From the NCBI RefSeq assembly GCF_001507855.1, contig NZ_LGEN01000003.1, positions 62,001-126,000 on the forward strand: a DNA stretch of 64,000 bases, given 5' to 3'. Below, piece by piece: positions 18,031 to 26,404 of the stretch. Source of the stretch: Halomonas sp. 54_146 (GTDB taxonomy: Bacteria > Pseudomonadota > Gammaproteobacteria > Pseudomonadales > Halomonadaceae). Made by a program: the position numbers and the translations under genes. The notes under the pieces were generated by a model that saw only the letters and a list, made by a program, of their open reading frames with translations, was not told the origin of the DNA and ran no database searches. The number at the start of each line of letters is the position of its first letter. Position 1 is the first letter of the stretch.

Positions 18031-18280
18031 GCTTGTCTTCAAGAAATCTGTCTCCAAAGATTTTCGGCCAATTCCTAACAAAGACGTGACCCGCATTCTT
18101 CAGCGTATAGAGGAATTGCAGGAAGACCTTCGTCCTATCGGTAGTGAAAAGCTTTCAGGACAAGAGCGCTACCGCATTCGGCAGGGTGTTTATAGAATCA
18201 TATATGAAGTAGTAGATGAGCTTCTTATCGTGACTGTTGTGAAGGTTGGGCACCGAAAGCACATCTATAAGCGTAGCTAA
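18017..18280 (+). CDS. Toxin of the RelE/ParE superfamily
   Basis: The 87-residue basic protein shows the RelE/ParE fold: a first strand YKLVFKKSVSKDFRPI, two helices ending IEELQEDLRPIGSEKLSG, and the strand core YRIRQGVYRIIYEVVDELLIVTVVKVGHRKHIYKR. The arginine in YRIRQG and the C-terminal HRKHIYK cluster match RelE-type mRNA interferases better than ParE gyrase inhibitors. That split is uncertain from sequence alone. It overlaps the antitoxin gene by 14 bases and is followed by a strong hairpin. The pair is intact, with no frameshift. Confidence 0.85.
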   Translation: MANYKLVFKKSVSKDFRPIPNKDVTRILQRIEELQEDLRPIGSEKLSGQERYRIRQGVYRIIYEVVDELLIVTVVKVGHRKHIYKRS

Positions 18281-18308
18281 TTAGCCTGATGCTAGACTCA
18301 CCGAATAA

Positions 18309-18332
18309 TAAGGCCCGCAGATGCGGGCCTTA
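18309..18332. terminator. Bidirectional hairpin between the toxin gene and htpX
   Basis: An 11-bp stem (TAAGGCCCGCA, 18309-18319, with 18322-18332) sits between two convergent genes. On the minus strand it is followed by TTATTATTC, on the plus strand by TTAAGCG. Its position suggests use by both. Confidence 0.65.
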
Positions 18333-18355
18333 AGCGTATGAGGCTGCTGAAAAAC

Positions 18356-19261
18356 TTACTGACGATAAGCGGCTTCTTTTAGTGCGCGGATACGCTCATC
18401 TAGCGGCGGGTGGCTGGCGAACATTTTCTCCAGCAGCGAACGCGTTTGGCCTTTGGTGATGGCCATAGCGCGCAGCGTATCGGGCATTTGATCGGGCATT
18501 TCGGTTTCGGTTTTCAAACGTGCCAGCGCGCTGACCATGGCATTGGTGCCGGCCAGGCGAGCGCCCGCTTCATCGGCGCGGTATTCGCGGTAGCGCGAGA
18601 ACCAGGCGACGATGGCCGATGCCAACACCCCAAACACAATCTCAGCGACCATAACCACCGCAAAGTAGCCCATAAAGCCTAGGCCGCCTTCACCATCGCT
18701 GCGGCTTTTCAGGAAGTTATCGACTAAATGCGCCACTACGCGAGCAAAGAACATGACGAAGGTGTTCACCACGCCTTGAATCAGCGCCAGGGTCACCATG
18801 TCGCCGTTGGCGACGTGGCCAATTTCGTGGGCCAGTACCGCGCGTACTTCTTCCGGGCGCATACGGTTGAGTAAGCCGGCAGAGACGGCCACCAGCGCAT
18901 CATCCTTGTTCCAGCCGGTAGCAAACGCGTTGGATTGCTGAGCCGGGAAGATACCGACTTCCGGGGTTTTAATACCTGCCTCGCGGGAAAGCTCCGCGAC
19001 GGTATCCAACAACCACTGTTCGGTGGAATTGGAGGGCGTTTCGATAATCACCGTGCCGGTTGAGCGCTTGGCCATCCATTTGGAAATGAACAGCGAGATC
19101 AATGAGCCAACCATGCCGAAAATAAAGCAGAAAATCAGCAGGCTGGTGAAATTAATGCCCTGGCCGCGCAGGTAGCCTTCAACACCTAGCAGGCGCAGAG
19201 TGATACTGGCGACCAGCAAGACTGCTATGTTGGTGCCTAAAAACAGCAAAATTCGCATCAT
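18356..19261 (-). CDS. htpX: Zinc metalloprotease HtpX
   Basis: HtpX is an inner-membrane heat-shock protease that works with FtsH to degrade damaged membrane proteins. The 301-residue protein has two N-terminal membrane helices ([19 protein letters not shown] and [18 protein letters not shown]). The zinc site [15 protein letters not shown] follows near residue 140, then two further hydrophobic segments and the conserved [17 protein letters not shown], whose glutamate is the third ligand. It ends [16 protein letters not shown], as in E. coli. AGGGAG precedes the start. It is transcribed in the same direction as the upstream aminotransferase gene but with 115 bases between, so it probably has its own promoter. 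Confidence 0.96.
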   Translation of the reverse strand: MMRILLFLGTNIAVLLVASITLRLLGVEGYLRGQGINFTSLLIFCFIFGMVGSLISLFISKWMAKRSTGTVIIETPSNSTEQWLLDTVAELSREAGIKTPEVGIFPAQQSNAFATGWNKDDALVAVSAGLLNRMRPEEVRAVLAHEIGHVANGDMVTLALIQGVVNTFVMFFARVVAHLVDNFLKSRSDGEGGLGFMGYFAVVMVAEIVFGVLASAIVAWFSRYREYRADEAGARLAGTNAMVSALARLKTETEMPDQMPDTLRAMAITKGQTRSLLEKMFASHPPLDERIRALKEAAYRQ

Positions 19262-19376
19262 CGTGCAGGTACTCCCTAATCGTTTAGAAGCCGGTTTAAA
19301 AACGGTCAGTCAAATGGGTTATAGAATGGTTGTTTAGATACGCACTGTTCATGGCAGTTTCAAGTCATGGCGTTTT

Positions 19377-20624
19377 TTACTGCCGGTAGCGCGACAAGAA
19401 ATTGGCAAAGCGGTCGAGCGCATCACCGAGCTGGTCGGCCCAAGGCAGCGTTACGATGCGCACATGGTCTGGCTCGGGCCAGTTAAAGGCCGTGCCCTGC
19501 ACCAGTAAGATTTTTTCTTGAAGCAGTAAATCCAGCACCATCTGCTGATCATCTTTGATATTAAAAACCTTGGGGTCGAGCCGCGGAAACGCGTACAGCG
19601 CGCCTTTGGGTTTCACGCAGGAAACGCCGGGAATCGCATTCAGTTTCTCAACGGTGATATCGCGCTGGGCCAGCAGCCGCCCACCGGGCAGGATTAAATC
19701 GTTGATCGACTGATAGCCACCCAGTGCGGTTTGAATCGCGTGTTGGGCGGGTACGTTGGCGCATAACCGCATGGAGGCCAGCATATTAAGCCCCTGGATA
19801 TAGTCCTGAGCGTTTAGCTTGGCCAGGGTGCCGGAAATAATCATCCAGCCCGAGCGAAAGCCCGCACAGCGGTAGCTTTTGGAGAGGCCGTTCATGGTGA
19901 TGACCAGCTGGTCGTCGTCCGCCAGTGCGCCGGTAGCCGTATGTTCAACGCCGTCATACAAAATTTTGTCGTAGATCTCGTCAGAGAACACTACCAAATT
20001 GTGCTGCTTGGCGATCTCAAGCACCTCTTTCACCACCGCGGGCGGGTACACCGCGCCGGTGGGGTTGTTGGGGTTGATTAGCACAATGGCGCGCGTGTGG
20101 CTGGTGACCTTGGCGCGAATGTCTGCCATGTCAGGCGTCCAGTCGGCTTGTTCGTCGCACAGGTAGTGCACCGCATGGCCGCCAGAAAGGTGGGCGGCGG
20201 CGGTCCATAGCGGGTAGTCCGGCGCCGGAATGAGCACTTCATCGCCGTCGTTAAGCAGCGCCTGCATGGCCATCACAATCAGCTCAGAAACGCCGTTGCC
20301 GATGAAAATATCCTCAATACCAACCCCTGGAACCTGCTTACGCTGGCACTCCTGCATAATGGCTTTACGGGCGGAGTAAAGCCCTTTGGAGTCGCAGTAG
20401 CCTTGGGCCGTGGGCAGGTTACGCATCACGTCTTGAAGGATCTCTTCTGGCGCTTCAAAACCAAACGGCGCAGGGTTGCCAATGTTGAGTTTGAGAATGC
20501 GCTGGCCTTCCTCTTCCAAACGCTTGGCGTGGTCGAGCACCGGGCCGCGAATGTCGTAGCAGACATTGTGCAGCTTATGAGATTTCTTCAGCGGTGGTAA
20601 TTCGTGCGTCTGCGGGGTATCCAT
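19377..20624 (-). CDS. alaA: Pyridoxal-phosphate aminotransferase, AlaA (alanine) type
   Basis: This fold-type I aminotransferase most resembles AlaA, which makes alanine from pyruvate and glutamate. The ATG at 20624 is preferred (415 residues); an in-frame TTG at 20639 would add five residues. The start KSHKLHNVCYDIRGPVLDHAKRLEEEG follows AlaA closely. Then come LNIGNPAPFGFEAP, PDYPLWTAAAHLSGG, LINPNNPTGAVY, the DEIYDKI segment, and the PLP lysine in MNGLSKSYRCAGFRSGW. The end carries the substrate arginine region (HVRIVTLPW). It lies downstream of the RbgA-like GTPase gene on the same strand, with 84 bases between. Confidence 0.92.
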   Translation of the reverse strand: MDTPQTHELPPLKKSHKLHNVCYDIRGPVLDHAKRLEEEGQRILKLNIGNPAPFGFEAPEEILQDVMRNLPTAQGYCDSKGLYSARKAIMQECQRKQVPGVGIEDIFIGNGVSELIVMAMQALLNDGDEVLIPAPDYPLWTAAAHLSGGHAVHYLCDEQADWTPDMADIRAKVTSHTRAIVLINPNNPTGAVYPPAVVKEVLEIAKQHNLVVFSDEIYDKILYDGVEHTATGALADDDQLVITMNGLSKSYRCAGFRSGWMIISGTLAKLNAQDYIQGLNMLASMRLCANVPAQHAIQTALGGYQSINDLILPGGRLLAQRDITVEKLNAIPGVSCVKPKGALYAFPRLDPKVFNIKDDQQMVLDLLLQEKILLVQGTAFNWPEPDHVRIVTLPWADQLGDALDRFANFLSRYRQ

Positions 20625-20708
20625 GAGGTGTTTGTCCAAAAGTAGCTAGAGGCCCAAGGGTATTCAAAAGCAGGTAAGCCGTCTTCGGCTGATAGAGCGT
20701 TCAGGCCA

Positions 20709-21665
20709 TTATGCGTCGGAAAGTGGTTGATTGTCTTCGTCGTTTTGCACCGGCGGCGGTGGAATATCCGCAGGGGTTTCAAGCGTTAGCCTGCCCAGCT
20801 TGCCATCGCGTAGTTCGTGCAGCAGCACTTCCGCGCCGCGATGTAGATCCACCGCACCGCCAGGGCGCAGGCCGCCGCGGCGGGCGGCGATATCTTTTAA
20901 AATGGCGTTGCCATCAAAGCCAGCGATAGCGAGAAAATCAGGCTTTTTCGGGCCATCTGCATCAATATCGTGGGGAATATCCGGCGCGGCGTAAGGCGGC
21001 AGTACTTTGAGCTTATAGCGCTCAGTGAGCGCTTCGGGGTAGCGCTTGGCTAGCTCCGCACTGGTGACAATCGCTACATCGGTGTACTCAATGGCGGTAT
21101 CGCGAATGGCTCCGGTGGCGGCCAGGCGATAGGCGCTGGCCTGGTCTTCAATTTTTGGCCATAGCACCCCAGGGGTGTCAGTAAGCGCGACACGGCCATC
21201 AATGCGCACCTTTTGCTGGCGCTTGGTGACCGCAGGCTCATTGCCGGTTTTGGCGATTTTACGCCCGGCCAAGCCGTTAATCAGCGTGGATTTACCCACG
21301 TTAGGAATGCCCATCACCATCACGCGAACATCGCGGTCGGCGCGCACGGCACCGGCTAGCTCATGGCACAGCTTGGGAATTTTCTTTAGCTCGCGGGTAT
21401 TGGTGGTGGTCACCGCCAGGGCGCGCATGTTCTCTTGGGCATCGAAATAAGCGACCCACTCGGCCGTGCGCTCTGGGTCGGCGAGATCAGCGCGGGAGAG
21501 AATTTTCAGCACCGGCTTGTGGCGCGTTAGCTCGGCCAGCATCGGGTTGGCGCTGGAGTAGGGTAGGCGCGCATCGAGTACCTCGATCACGACGTCAATT
21601 TCTGGCAGCACCTCCTTGATCTGGCGGCGGGCCTTGTTCATATGTCCGGGGAACCAGCCGAGCAT
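20709..21665 (-). CDS. Ribosome-assembly GTPase, RbgA/YlqF family
   Basis: The 318-residue protein is a circularly permuted GTPase. It opens with LGWFPGHMNKARRQIKEVL, then the G4-like ILSRADLADP before the G1 motif MGIPNVGKSTLINGL, and G3 DTPGVLWP. This permuted order and the GWFPGHM start define the RbgA/YlqF family, which helps late 50S subunit assembly. The C-terminal domain (GGLRPGGAVDLHRGAEVLLHELRDGKLGRLTLE) is the ANTAR-like part that contacts rRNA. The end is a short acidic tail rich in Pro and Asp. The exact role in this organism is inferred from the family. Confidence 0.9.
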   Translation of the reverse strand: MLGWFPGHMNKARRQIKEVLPEIDVVIEVLDARLPYSSANPMLAELTRHKPVLKILSRADLADPERTAEWVAYFDAQENMRALAVTTTNTRELKKIPKLCHELAGAVRADRDVRVMVMGIPNVGKSTLINGLAGRKIAKTGNEPAVTKRQQKVRIDGRVALTDTPGVLWPKIEDQASAYRLAATGAIRDTAIEYTDVAIVTSAELAKRYPEALTERYKLKVLPPYAAPDIPHDIDADGPKKPDFLAIAGFDGNAILKDIAARRGGLRPGGAVDLHRGAEVLLHELRDGKLGRLTLETPADIPPPPVQNDEDNQPLSDA

Positions 21666-21699
21666 GGGTCTCTCCTACAAGCACAGTAAATACAAGCAC

Positions 21700-21737
21700 A
21701 AAAAAGCGGGCGGCCATTCTAACAGATGGCGCCCGCC
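21700..21737 (-). terminator. Intrinsic terminator after msrB
   Basis: Read on the minus strand, GCGGGCGCCAT pairs with ATGGCCGCCCGC (one bulge) and is followed by TTTTTT. It lies about 35 bases past the msrB stop. Confidence 0.85.
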
Positions 21738-21770
21738 TTGCCGGTTTTCCGTGTGAGGATTTAGCGGCGA

Positions 21771-22169
21771 TTACTCGTCAGGGTGAAACTCCAACGATAC
21801 TGAGTTAATGCAGTAGCGCAGGCCGGTAGTCTGCGGCGGCCCATCGGGGAACACATGGCCCAGGTGAGCATCGCAGTGGGAACAGACCACTTCGGTGCGC
21901 TGCATGCCGAGGGTGGTGTCTAGGTGTTCCTCAACGCAACGGGTGCCCAATGGCCGATCAAAGCTTGGCCAGCCGCAGCCAGCGTCAAACTTGTGCTCGT
22001 TTTCAAACAGCGGCGCGTGGCAGCAAACGCAGTGGTAAATGCCTTGTGCATCGCTCACCTGGTAGTCGCCGGAGAAAGGGCGCTCGGTGCCTTTTTCGCG
22101 CGCAACGCGGTACTGTTCAGGCGTTAGCTGCTGTTGCCATTCGTCAGGGGATTTTTCTATTTTTGCCAT
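21771..22169 (-). CDS. msrB: Peptide-methionine (R)-S-oxide reductase MsrB
   Basis: MsrB repairs the R-form of methionine sulfoxide in proteins. The ATG at 22169 (132 residues) is chosen because AGAGGA lies about six bases ahead and [29 protein letters not shown] is the normal family start. Upstream in-frame codons translate a short duplication. The two zinc-binding CxxC motifs are visible ([11 protein letters not shown] and [14 protein letters not shown]), as are [10 protein letters not shown] and the catalytic cysteine in [12 protein letters not shown]. It is monocistronic, with its own terminator. Confidence 0.95.
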   Translation of the reverse strand: MAKIEKSPDEWQQQLTPEQYRVAREKGTERPFSGDYQVSDAQGIYHCVCCHAPLFENEHKFDAGCGWPSFDRPLGTRCVEEHLDTTLGMQRTEVVCSHCDAHLGHVFPDGPPQTTGLRYCINSVSLEFHPDE

Positions 22170-22180
22170 GCTTGTATTCC

Positions 22181-22210
22181 TCTTTTCTTCTTGCATCTTT
22201 TCTTCTTGCA
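22181..22210 (-). repeat. Exact 15-bp tandem duplication in the msrB leader
   Basis: TCTTTTCTTCTTGCA (plus strand) occurs twice in a row, at 22181 and 22196. The duplication adjoins the msrB ribosome-binding region and extends the open frame upstream of the true start with [10 protein letters not shown]. Confidence 0.95.
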
Positions 22211-22332
22211 TCTTTGTTAGCATCGCTGAGACCCAGTGGGTTGAGTCTCACTAGCGTAGTGACATCACTTAACCATGCGGAGTTTCAGCATGGGCGATTA
22301 TAGGGCGGTATGCCAGTTCAATAGCAGGGTGC

Positions 22333-22361
22333 TTGACAGCACAATGCGGTGTGAGTAACAT
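22333..22361 (+). promoter_or_regulatory. Promoter of the tRNA-Glu/Gly operon
   Basis: TTGACA (22333-22338) and TAACAT (22356-22361) are exactly 17 bases apart. The stretch after the -10 is GC-rich (ACGCGCCACC), the kind of discriminator expected for a stringently controlled stable-RNA promoter. The first tRNA starts 29 bases beyond the -10. Confidence 0.8.
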
Positions 22362-22389
22362 ACGCGCCACCTCGACGAGGCAATGTAAC

Positions 22390-22465
22390 GTCCCATTCGT
22401 CTAGTGGTCTAGGACACCGCCCTTTCACGGCGGTAACAGGGGTTCGAACCCCCTATGGGACGCCA
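22390..22465 (+). tRNA. tRNA-Glu(TTC), copy 1
   Basis: The 76-base gene has acceptor stem GTCCCAT/ATGGGAC, anticodon stem CCGCC/GGCGG with loop CTTTCAC giving anticodon TTC, a GGTTCGAAC T-loop, and an encoded CCA end. It heads three alternating Glu-Gly pairs. Confidence 0.98.
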
Positions 22466-22488
22466 CTTAAATCGTTAGGTATCGGAAT

Positions 22489-22563
22489 GCGGGAATAGCT
22501 CAGTGGTAGAGCATCGCCTTGCCAAGGCGAGGGTCGGGAGTTCGAATCTCCTTTCCCGCTCCA
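22489..22563 (+). tRNA. tRNA-Gly(GCC), copy 1
   Basis: The 75-base gene has acceptor stem GCGGGAA/TTCCCGC, anticodon loop TTGCCAA (anticodon GCC) on stem TCGCC/GGCGA, T-loop GTTCGAATC and an encoded CCA end. Confidence 0.98.
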
Positions 22564-22584
22564 AGCACTTTAGGTGCTTATTGT

Positions 22585-22660
22585 GTCCCATTCGTCTAGT
22601 GGTCTAGGACACCGCCCTTTCACGGCGGTAACAGGGGTTCGAACCCCCTATGGGACGCCA
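22585..22660 (+). tRNA. tRNA-Glu(TTC), copy 2
   Basis: The sequence is identical to copy 1 across all 76 bases, including the CCA end. Confidence 0.98.
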
Positions 22661-22705
22661 CCTCCGATACTAAAAGTAAAGCAATAGGCAGTAAGCGTTT
22701 TATAA

Positions 22706-22780
22706 GCGGGAATAGCTCAGTGGTAGAGCATCGCCTTGCCAAGGCGAGGGTCGGGAGTTCGAATCTCCTTTCCCGCTCCA
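22706..22780 (+). tRNA. tRNA-Gly(GCC), copy 2
   Basis: The sequence is identical to the first tRNA-Gly across all 75 bases, including the CCA end. Confidence 0.98.
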
Positions 22781-22799
22781 GTAGTCATACGTCTATAAA

Positions 22800-22875
22800 G
22801 TCCCATTCGTCTAGTGGCCTAGGACACCGCCCTTTCACGGCGGTAACAGGGGTTCGAACCCCCTATGGGACGCCA
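22800..22875 (+). tRNA. tRNA-Glu(TTC), copy 3
   Basis: The gene matches the other two tRNA-Glu copies except for one T-to-C change in the D-loop (AGTGGCCTAGG instead of AGTGGTCTAGG). Anticodon TTC and the CCA end are kept. Confidence 0.98.
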
Positions 22876-22903
22876 TGTTGCTGTTTGCAGTCCAGTTTGC
22901 GTT

Positions 22904-22978
22904 GCGGGAATAGCTCAGTGGTAGAGCATCGCCTTGCCAAGGCGAGGGTCGGGAGTTCGAATCTCCTTTCCCGCTCCA
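22904..22978 (+). tRNA. tRNA-Gly(GCC), copy 3
   Basis: The sequence is identical to the other two tRNA-Gly copies. I see no strong terminator in the 165 bases that follow, before the ABC transporter gene. Confidence 0.98.
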
Positions 22979-23143
22979 AGCGCTTCAAGTAGTCATCTTC
23001 CTTATATTTCTATGATGCGACAGCTATTTGCTGGGCGTCACTATTTGCGTGTCTGGCGCTTGGGTGGGTTGCCCACCTTGAAAAAAATGTTTGCGCCCTA
23101 ATGATTTACTTTCTCTTCTTATTTTTGCTGACAGGACATGTCC

Positions 23144-24112
23144 ATGGCCGAACCGGCATTGTCGATCCGTGGCCTTACCAAAGTGTACGGTAACGGCTTT
23201 CAGGCGCTTAAAGGCATTGATCTTGATGTCCAGCAGGGCGATTTTTTTGCTTTGTTGGGCCCCAATGGCGCCGGTAAATCCACCACGTTAGGCGTGGTCT
23301 GCTCGCTGGTGCAAAAAACGGCGGGCAAGGTCTCCATTTTTGGCATTGATGTCGATAAAGACTTCGCCAAAGCTAAATATCAGCTAGGCGTGGTGCCTCA
23401 AGAGTTCAACTTCAATCAGTTCGAGAAAGTGCTGGATATCGTGCTGGCCCAGGCGGGCTATTACGGCATGACCAGCCGCGAGGCCTTGCCCCGCGCCAAG
23501 CAACTGTTGACCGACCTTGGCCTGTGGGAAAAACGCAACGGCAATGCGCGGATGCTCTCTGGCGGTATGAAGCGCCGCCTGATGATTGCTCGGGCGCTGA
23601 TGCACCGCCCTAAATTACTGATTCTGGATGAGCCAACCGCCGGGGTGGATATCGAACTGCGGCGCAGCATGTGGGAATACATGCGGCGGATTAACCAAGA
23701 CGAAGGCACCACCATTATCCTCACCACTCACTACTTGGAAGAAGCCGAAAGCCTGTGCCGCAATGTGGCGATTATCAATAACGGCAACATTGTGCGTAAT
23801 ACCAGCGTGCGTGAGTTACTGGCTGAGCTTGACACCGAAACGTTCCTGTTTGATTTGGCTGAGCCCGTCGCAGAGGTGCCTAAGATTGAAGGCTTTGAGC
23901 TGACTCAGCTGGAGCCTACCCAGCTTTCGCTGTTGGTGCATCGCGGCCAACGATTAAACGATGTGTTCAACGCATTGAGTGAACAGGGCATTGACGTTGT
24001 TTCCATGCGCAACCGGGCCAACCGCCTTGAGGAGATGTTCGTGTCGATGGTAGAAGGCGACGACCAAGCCGCGATAGACCCGCGCGCAGAGAAGAAGGAG
24101 GTGCGCGCATGA
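23144..24112 (+). CDS. ABC transporter ATP-binding protein, YadG type
   Basis: The ATG at 23144 is preferred (322 residues), because ACAGGA lies eight bases ahead; the ATG at 23138 sits too close to it. The ATPase shows Walker A GPNGAGKSTT, the signature LSGGMKRRLMIARAL, Walker B LLILDEPTAGVD and the switch histidine in ILTTHYLEEAE. The domain from about residue 215 is the C-terminal extension common in YadG/NodI-type exporters. The permease gene overlaps its stop by four bases (ATGA), so the two form one exporter. The cargo is not established for YadGH; drug or lipid-linked export is possible. Confidence 0.9.
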   Translation: MAEPALSIRGLTKVYGNGFQALKGIDLDVQQGDFFALLGPNGAGKSTTLGVVCSLVQKTAGKVSIFGIDVDKDFAKAKYQLGVVPQEFNFNQFEKVLDIVLAQAGYYGMTSREALPRAKQLLTDLGLWEKRNGNARMLSGGMKRRLMIARALMHRPKLLILDEPTAGVDIELRRSMWEYMRRINQDEGTTIILTTHYLEEAESLCRNVAIINNGNIVRNTSVRELLAELDTETFLFDLAEPVAEVPKIEGFELTQLEPTQLSLLVHRGQRLNDVFNALSEQGIDVVSMRNRANRLEEMFVSMVEGDDQAAIDPRAEKKEVRA

Positions 24113-24882
24113 ATGCCAGGCAAACCTTGATCGCCCTGTGGACGCTGCTGTTAAAAGAGATCAAGCGCTTTACGCGCATTTGGCCGCAAACCTTGCTGCC
24201 ACCCTCGATCACCATGACGATGTACTTCATCATTTTTGGTAACCTGATCGGCTCGCGCATTGGTGATATGGGCGGCTTTAGCTATATGGATTTTATTATC
24301 CCTGGGCTGATCATGATGTCCGTCATCACCAACAGCTATTCCAACGTGGCCTCTAGTTTCTTCTCGAATAAATTTCAGCGTTCGATTGAAGAAATGATGG
24401 TATCGCCCATGCCCAACTGGGTGATTTTATCCGGCTTTGTTTTAGGCGGCATGGCCCGTGGCTTGGGGGTAGGGCTGATTGTGACCGTGGTGTCGCTGTT
24501 TTTTACTCGCTTAACCATGGAGCATCCGCTGCTCACCGTGTTGGTTGTGGTACTTACCTCGGCGCTGTTCTCCATTGGCGGCTTTATTAACGCCTTGCTG
24601 GCCAACAAGTTTGACGACATTTCCATCGTGCCGACGTTTATTCTGACACCGCTGACCTACCTGGGTGGGGTGTTTTACTCAATCTCCATGCTGCCCGATT
24701 TCTGGCAGGGCGTTTCCATGCTCAACCCTATTTTGTACATGGTTAACGTTTTCCGCTACGGCTTCCTGGGCGTCTCGGATATTCCCGTTGGTTGGGCGTT
24801 GGCTGCCATTTTTGCCTTTATTATCGCGCTGTTTAGTATTGCGCTGGCAATGCTGGAACGCGGCAAAGGTATCCGCAGCTAG
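24109..24882 (+). CDS. ABC-2 type permease, YadH type
   Basis: The 257-residue protein has six predicted membrane helices in the ABC-2 pattern. Examples are MDFIIPGLIMMSVITNSYSNV, VSLFFTRLTMEHPLLTVLVV and LAAIFAFIIALFSIALAML. The family segment LTPLTYLGGVFYSISMLPDFWQ is complete, followed by LNPILYMVNVFRYGFLG. It overlaps the ATPase gene by four bases and is followed after 36 bases by queF. The function is export coupled to the YadG-like ATPase; substrate unknown. Confidence 0.9.
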   Translation: MNARQTLIALWTLLLKEIKRFTRIWPQTLLPPSITMTMYFIIFGNLIGSRIGDMGGFSYMDFIIPGLIMMSVITNSYSNVASSFFSNKFQRSIEEMMVSPMPNWVILSGFVLGGMARGLGVGLIVTVVSLFFTRLTMEHPLLTVLVVVLTSALFSIGGFINALLANKFDDISIVPTFILTPLTYLGGVFYSISMLPDFWQGVSMLNPILYMVNVFRYGFLGVSDIPVGWALAAIFAFIIALFSIALAMLERGKGIRS

Positions 24883-24918
24883 GCGCATCAATCTGCTTGA
24901 GAAGAGAGCTTTTATACA

Positions 24919-25752
24919 ATGGCACATCGCCCAGACACGTTAGAGCACGCGCCGTTAGGGCGCGATTCCGCCTATCCTGAGCAGTATGACGCGGGGCTTT
25001 TATACCCTATTCCCCGCGCGGCTAACCGGGCTCCGCTAGGTATAGAAGAAGGCGCTTTGCCGTTTGTAGGGGAAGACGAATGGCACGCCTTTGAGGTTTC
25101 CTGGCTGAACGCGCGCGGCAAGCCTATCGTCGCCGTGGCGCGCTTTCGCCTGCCGGCAGCCTCGCCCTATCTGATTGAGTCTAAATCCTGGAAGCTCTAC
25201 CTCAATAGCTTCAACCAAACCCGCTTTTATAGCCGTGAAGACGTGATGCAAACGCTCGCCAATGATCTCTCCATTGCAGCGGGTGCCGAGGTGAGCGTTG
25301 AGCTTTTTAATGTCGACGCCCCAGAGCTTTCACCACGGCACCTGCCGGGCGAATGCTTGGACGATCTAGATATCGCCGTCAGCGATTACACGCCGAGCAG
25401 CGCTTACCTAACGGCAGGCGAGGAGATCGTTGAAGAGACGCTTTACTCCCACTTGCTGAAATCCAACTGCCCCGTTACCGGCCAGCCGGATTGGGGCAGC
25501 GTGCTGATTCGCTATAAAGGGCCCAAAATTGACCGCGAAGGGCTGCTGCGTTACCTGATCGGGTTTCGTCAGCACCAGGATTTCCACGAGCACTGCGTTG
25601 AGCACATTTTTACCGACATAATGACTCAGGCAAAACCAACGCAGCTATTGGTGCTGGCACGTTACGTGCGGCGCGGCGGGCTGGATATTAGCCCCTGGCG
25701 CGCAACGCCCGGGCTAACGCCGCCTACGCCGCTGCGCCTAGCAAGGCAGTAG
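24919..25752 (+). CDS. queF: NADPH-dependent 7-cyano-7-deazaguanine reductase
   Basis: QueF reduces preQ0 to preQ1 in queuosine synthesis for tRNA wobble bases. At 277 residues it is the long bidomain YqcD type of gammaproteobacteria. The substrate segment is ESKSWKLYLNSFNQTRF, and the catalytic cysteine lies in LLKSNCPVTGQPDWGS. The segment RYLIGFRQHQDFHEHCVEHIFTDI holds the NADPH/preQ0 residues. The preceding ABC exporter genes are co-directional and close. Directly after the stop lies a short diverged repeat of the word GTGCTAAAAA. Confidence 0.95.
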   Translation: MAHRPDTLEHAPLGRDSAYPEQYDAGLLYPIPRAANRAPLGIEEGALPFVGEDEWHAFEVSWLNARGKPIVAVARFRLPAASPYLIESKSWKLYLNSFNQTRFYSREDVMQTLANDLSIAAGAEVSVELFNVDAPELSPRHLPGECLDDLDIAVSDYTPSSAYLTAGEEIVEETLYSHLLKSNCPVTGQPDWGSVLIRYKGPKIDREGLLRYLIGFRQHQDFHEHCVEHIFTDIMTQAKPTQLLVLARYVRRGGLDISPWRATPGLTPPTPLRLARQ

Positions 25753-25755
25753 CGG

Positions 25756-25807
25756 CAGTGCTAAAAAAACGAGGTGCTAAAAACCAGTGCTAAAAACGAC
25801 GGTGCTA
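25756..25807 (+). repeat. Diverged 12-17-bp repeats after queF
   Basis: The word GTGCTAAAAAC recurs about four times between the queF stop and the nitroreductase leader, with partial copies CAGTGCTAAAA and CGGTGCTAC. Confidence 0.75.
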
Positions 25808-25841
25808 CACTAGCCTCACACGATTGGATTTGGAGTTATTA

Positions 25842-26402
25842 ATGGACGCACTCACGCTGCTTCACGAACGTAGCTCAATGGGCAAGCTAATGGAACCAGC
25901 GCCCAGCGCCGAACAGCTCAGCGCTATTTATCAGGCGGCTTTGCGGGCACCCGATCATAAAGAGCTGCGTCCCTGGCGCTTTATCGAGTTCAGCGGGGAA
26001 GGGCGCGAGCGCTTGGGCGAGCTGTTTGCCGAGGCCGAGTTCCAGGAAAACCCAAGCGCTGACGACAACACGCTTAACGCCGCGCGCAAAAAGCCACTGC
26101 GGGCACCGATGATCATTGCCGTGATCGCCAAGGTCACGCCCGAGCTCGAAAAAGTACCCAAAATTGAGCAGGTGATTTCCGCTGGCTGCGCCGCCCACGG
26201 CATTCTACTGGCCGCCCACGCGCTAGGCTTAGGTGCAATGTGGCGCAGCGGCAAGTACGCCTTTGACCCCGTGGTTCGTAAAGGGCTAAGCCTGGATGAA
26301 CACGACGAAGTTGTTGCGTTTATCTACCTAGGCACCCTGGGTGGCCGCCACAAGCCGGTGGTGCAGCATAACGTTGCTGATTTTGTGGAGCGCTGGGACT
26401 AA
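25842..26402 (+). CDS. Nitroreductase family protein, YdjA type
   Basis: The ATG at 25842 (186 residues) has GGAG seven bases ahead; a TTG at 25824 in frame is not needed. The protein is an FMN-dependent nitroreductase of the small YdjA subgroup. It shows LLHERSSMGKLMEPAPSAEQL, then ALRAPDHKELRPWRFIEF with the RSS/RPWR flavin-contact residues. LAAHALGLGAMWRSGKYAFD and VAFIYLGTLGG follow. The natural substrate of YdjA proteins is not settled. The gene ends two bases before the thioesterase start and is likely cotranscribed with it. Confidence 0.9.
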   Translation: MDALTLLHERSSMGKLMEPAPSAEQLSAIYQAALRAPDHKELRPWRFIEFSGEGRERLGELFAEAEFQENPSADDNTLNAARKKPLRAPMIIAVIAKVTPELEKVPKIEQVISAGCAAHGILLAAHALGLGAMWRSGKYAFDPVVRKGLSLDEHDEVVAFIYLGTLGGRHKPVVQHNVADFVERWD

Positions 26403-26404
26403 CC

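Noticed and set aside
22720-22992. Plus-strand ORF across tRNA genes
   Set aside because: It is a translation of tRNA-Gly and tRNA-Glu sequence (VEHRLAKARVGSSNLLSRS is a typical tRNA artefact).
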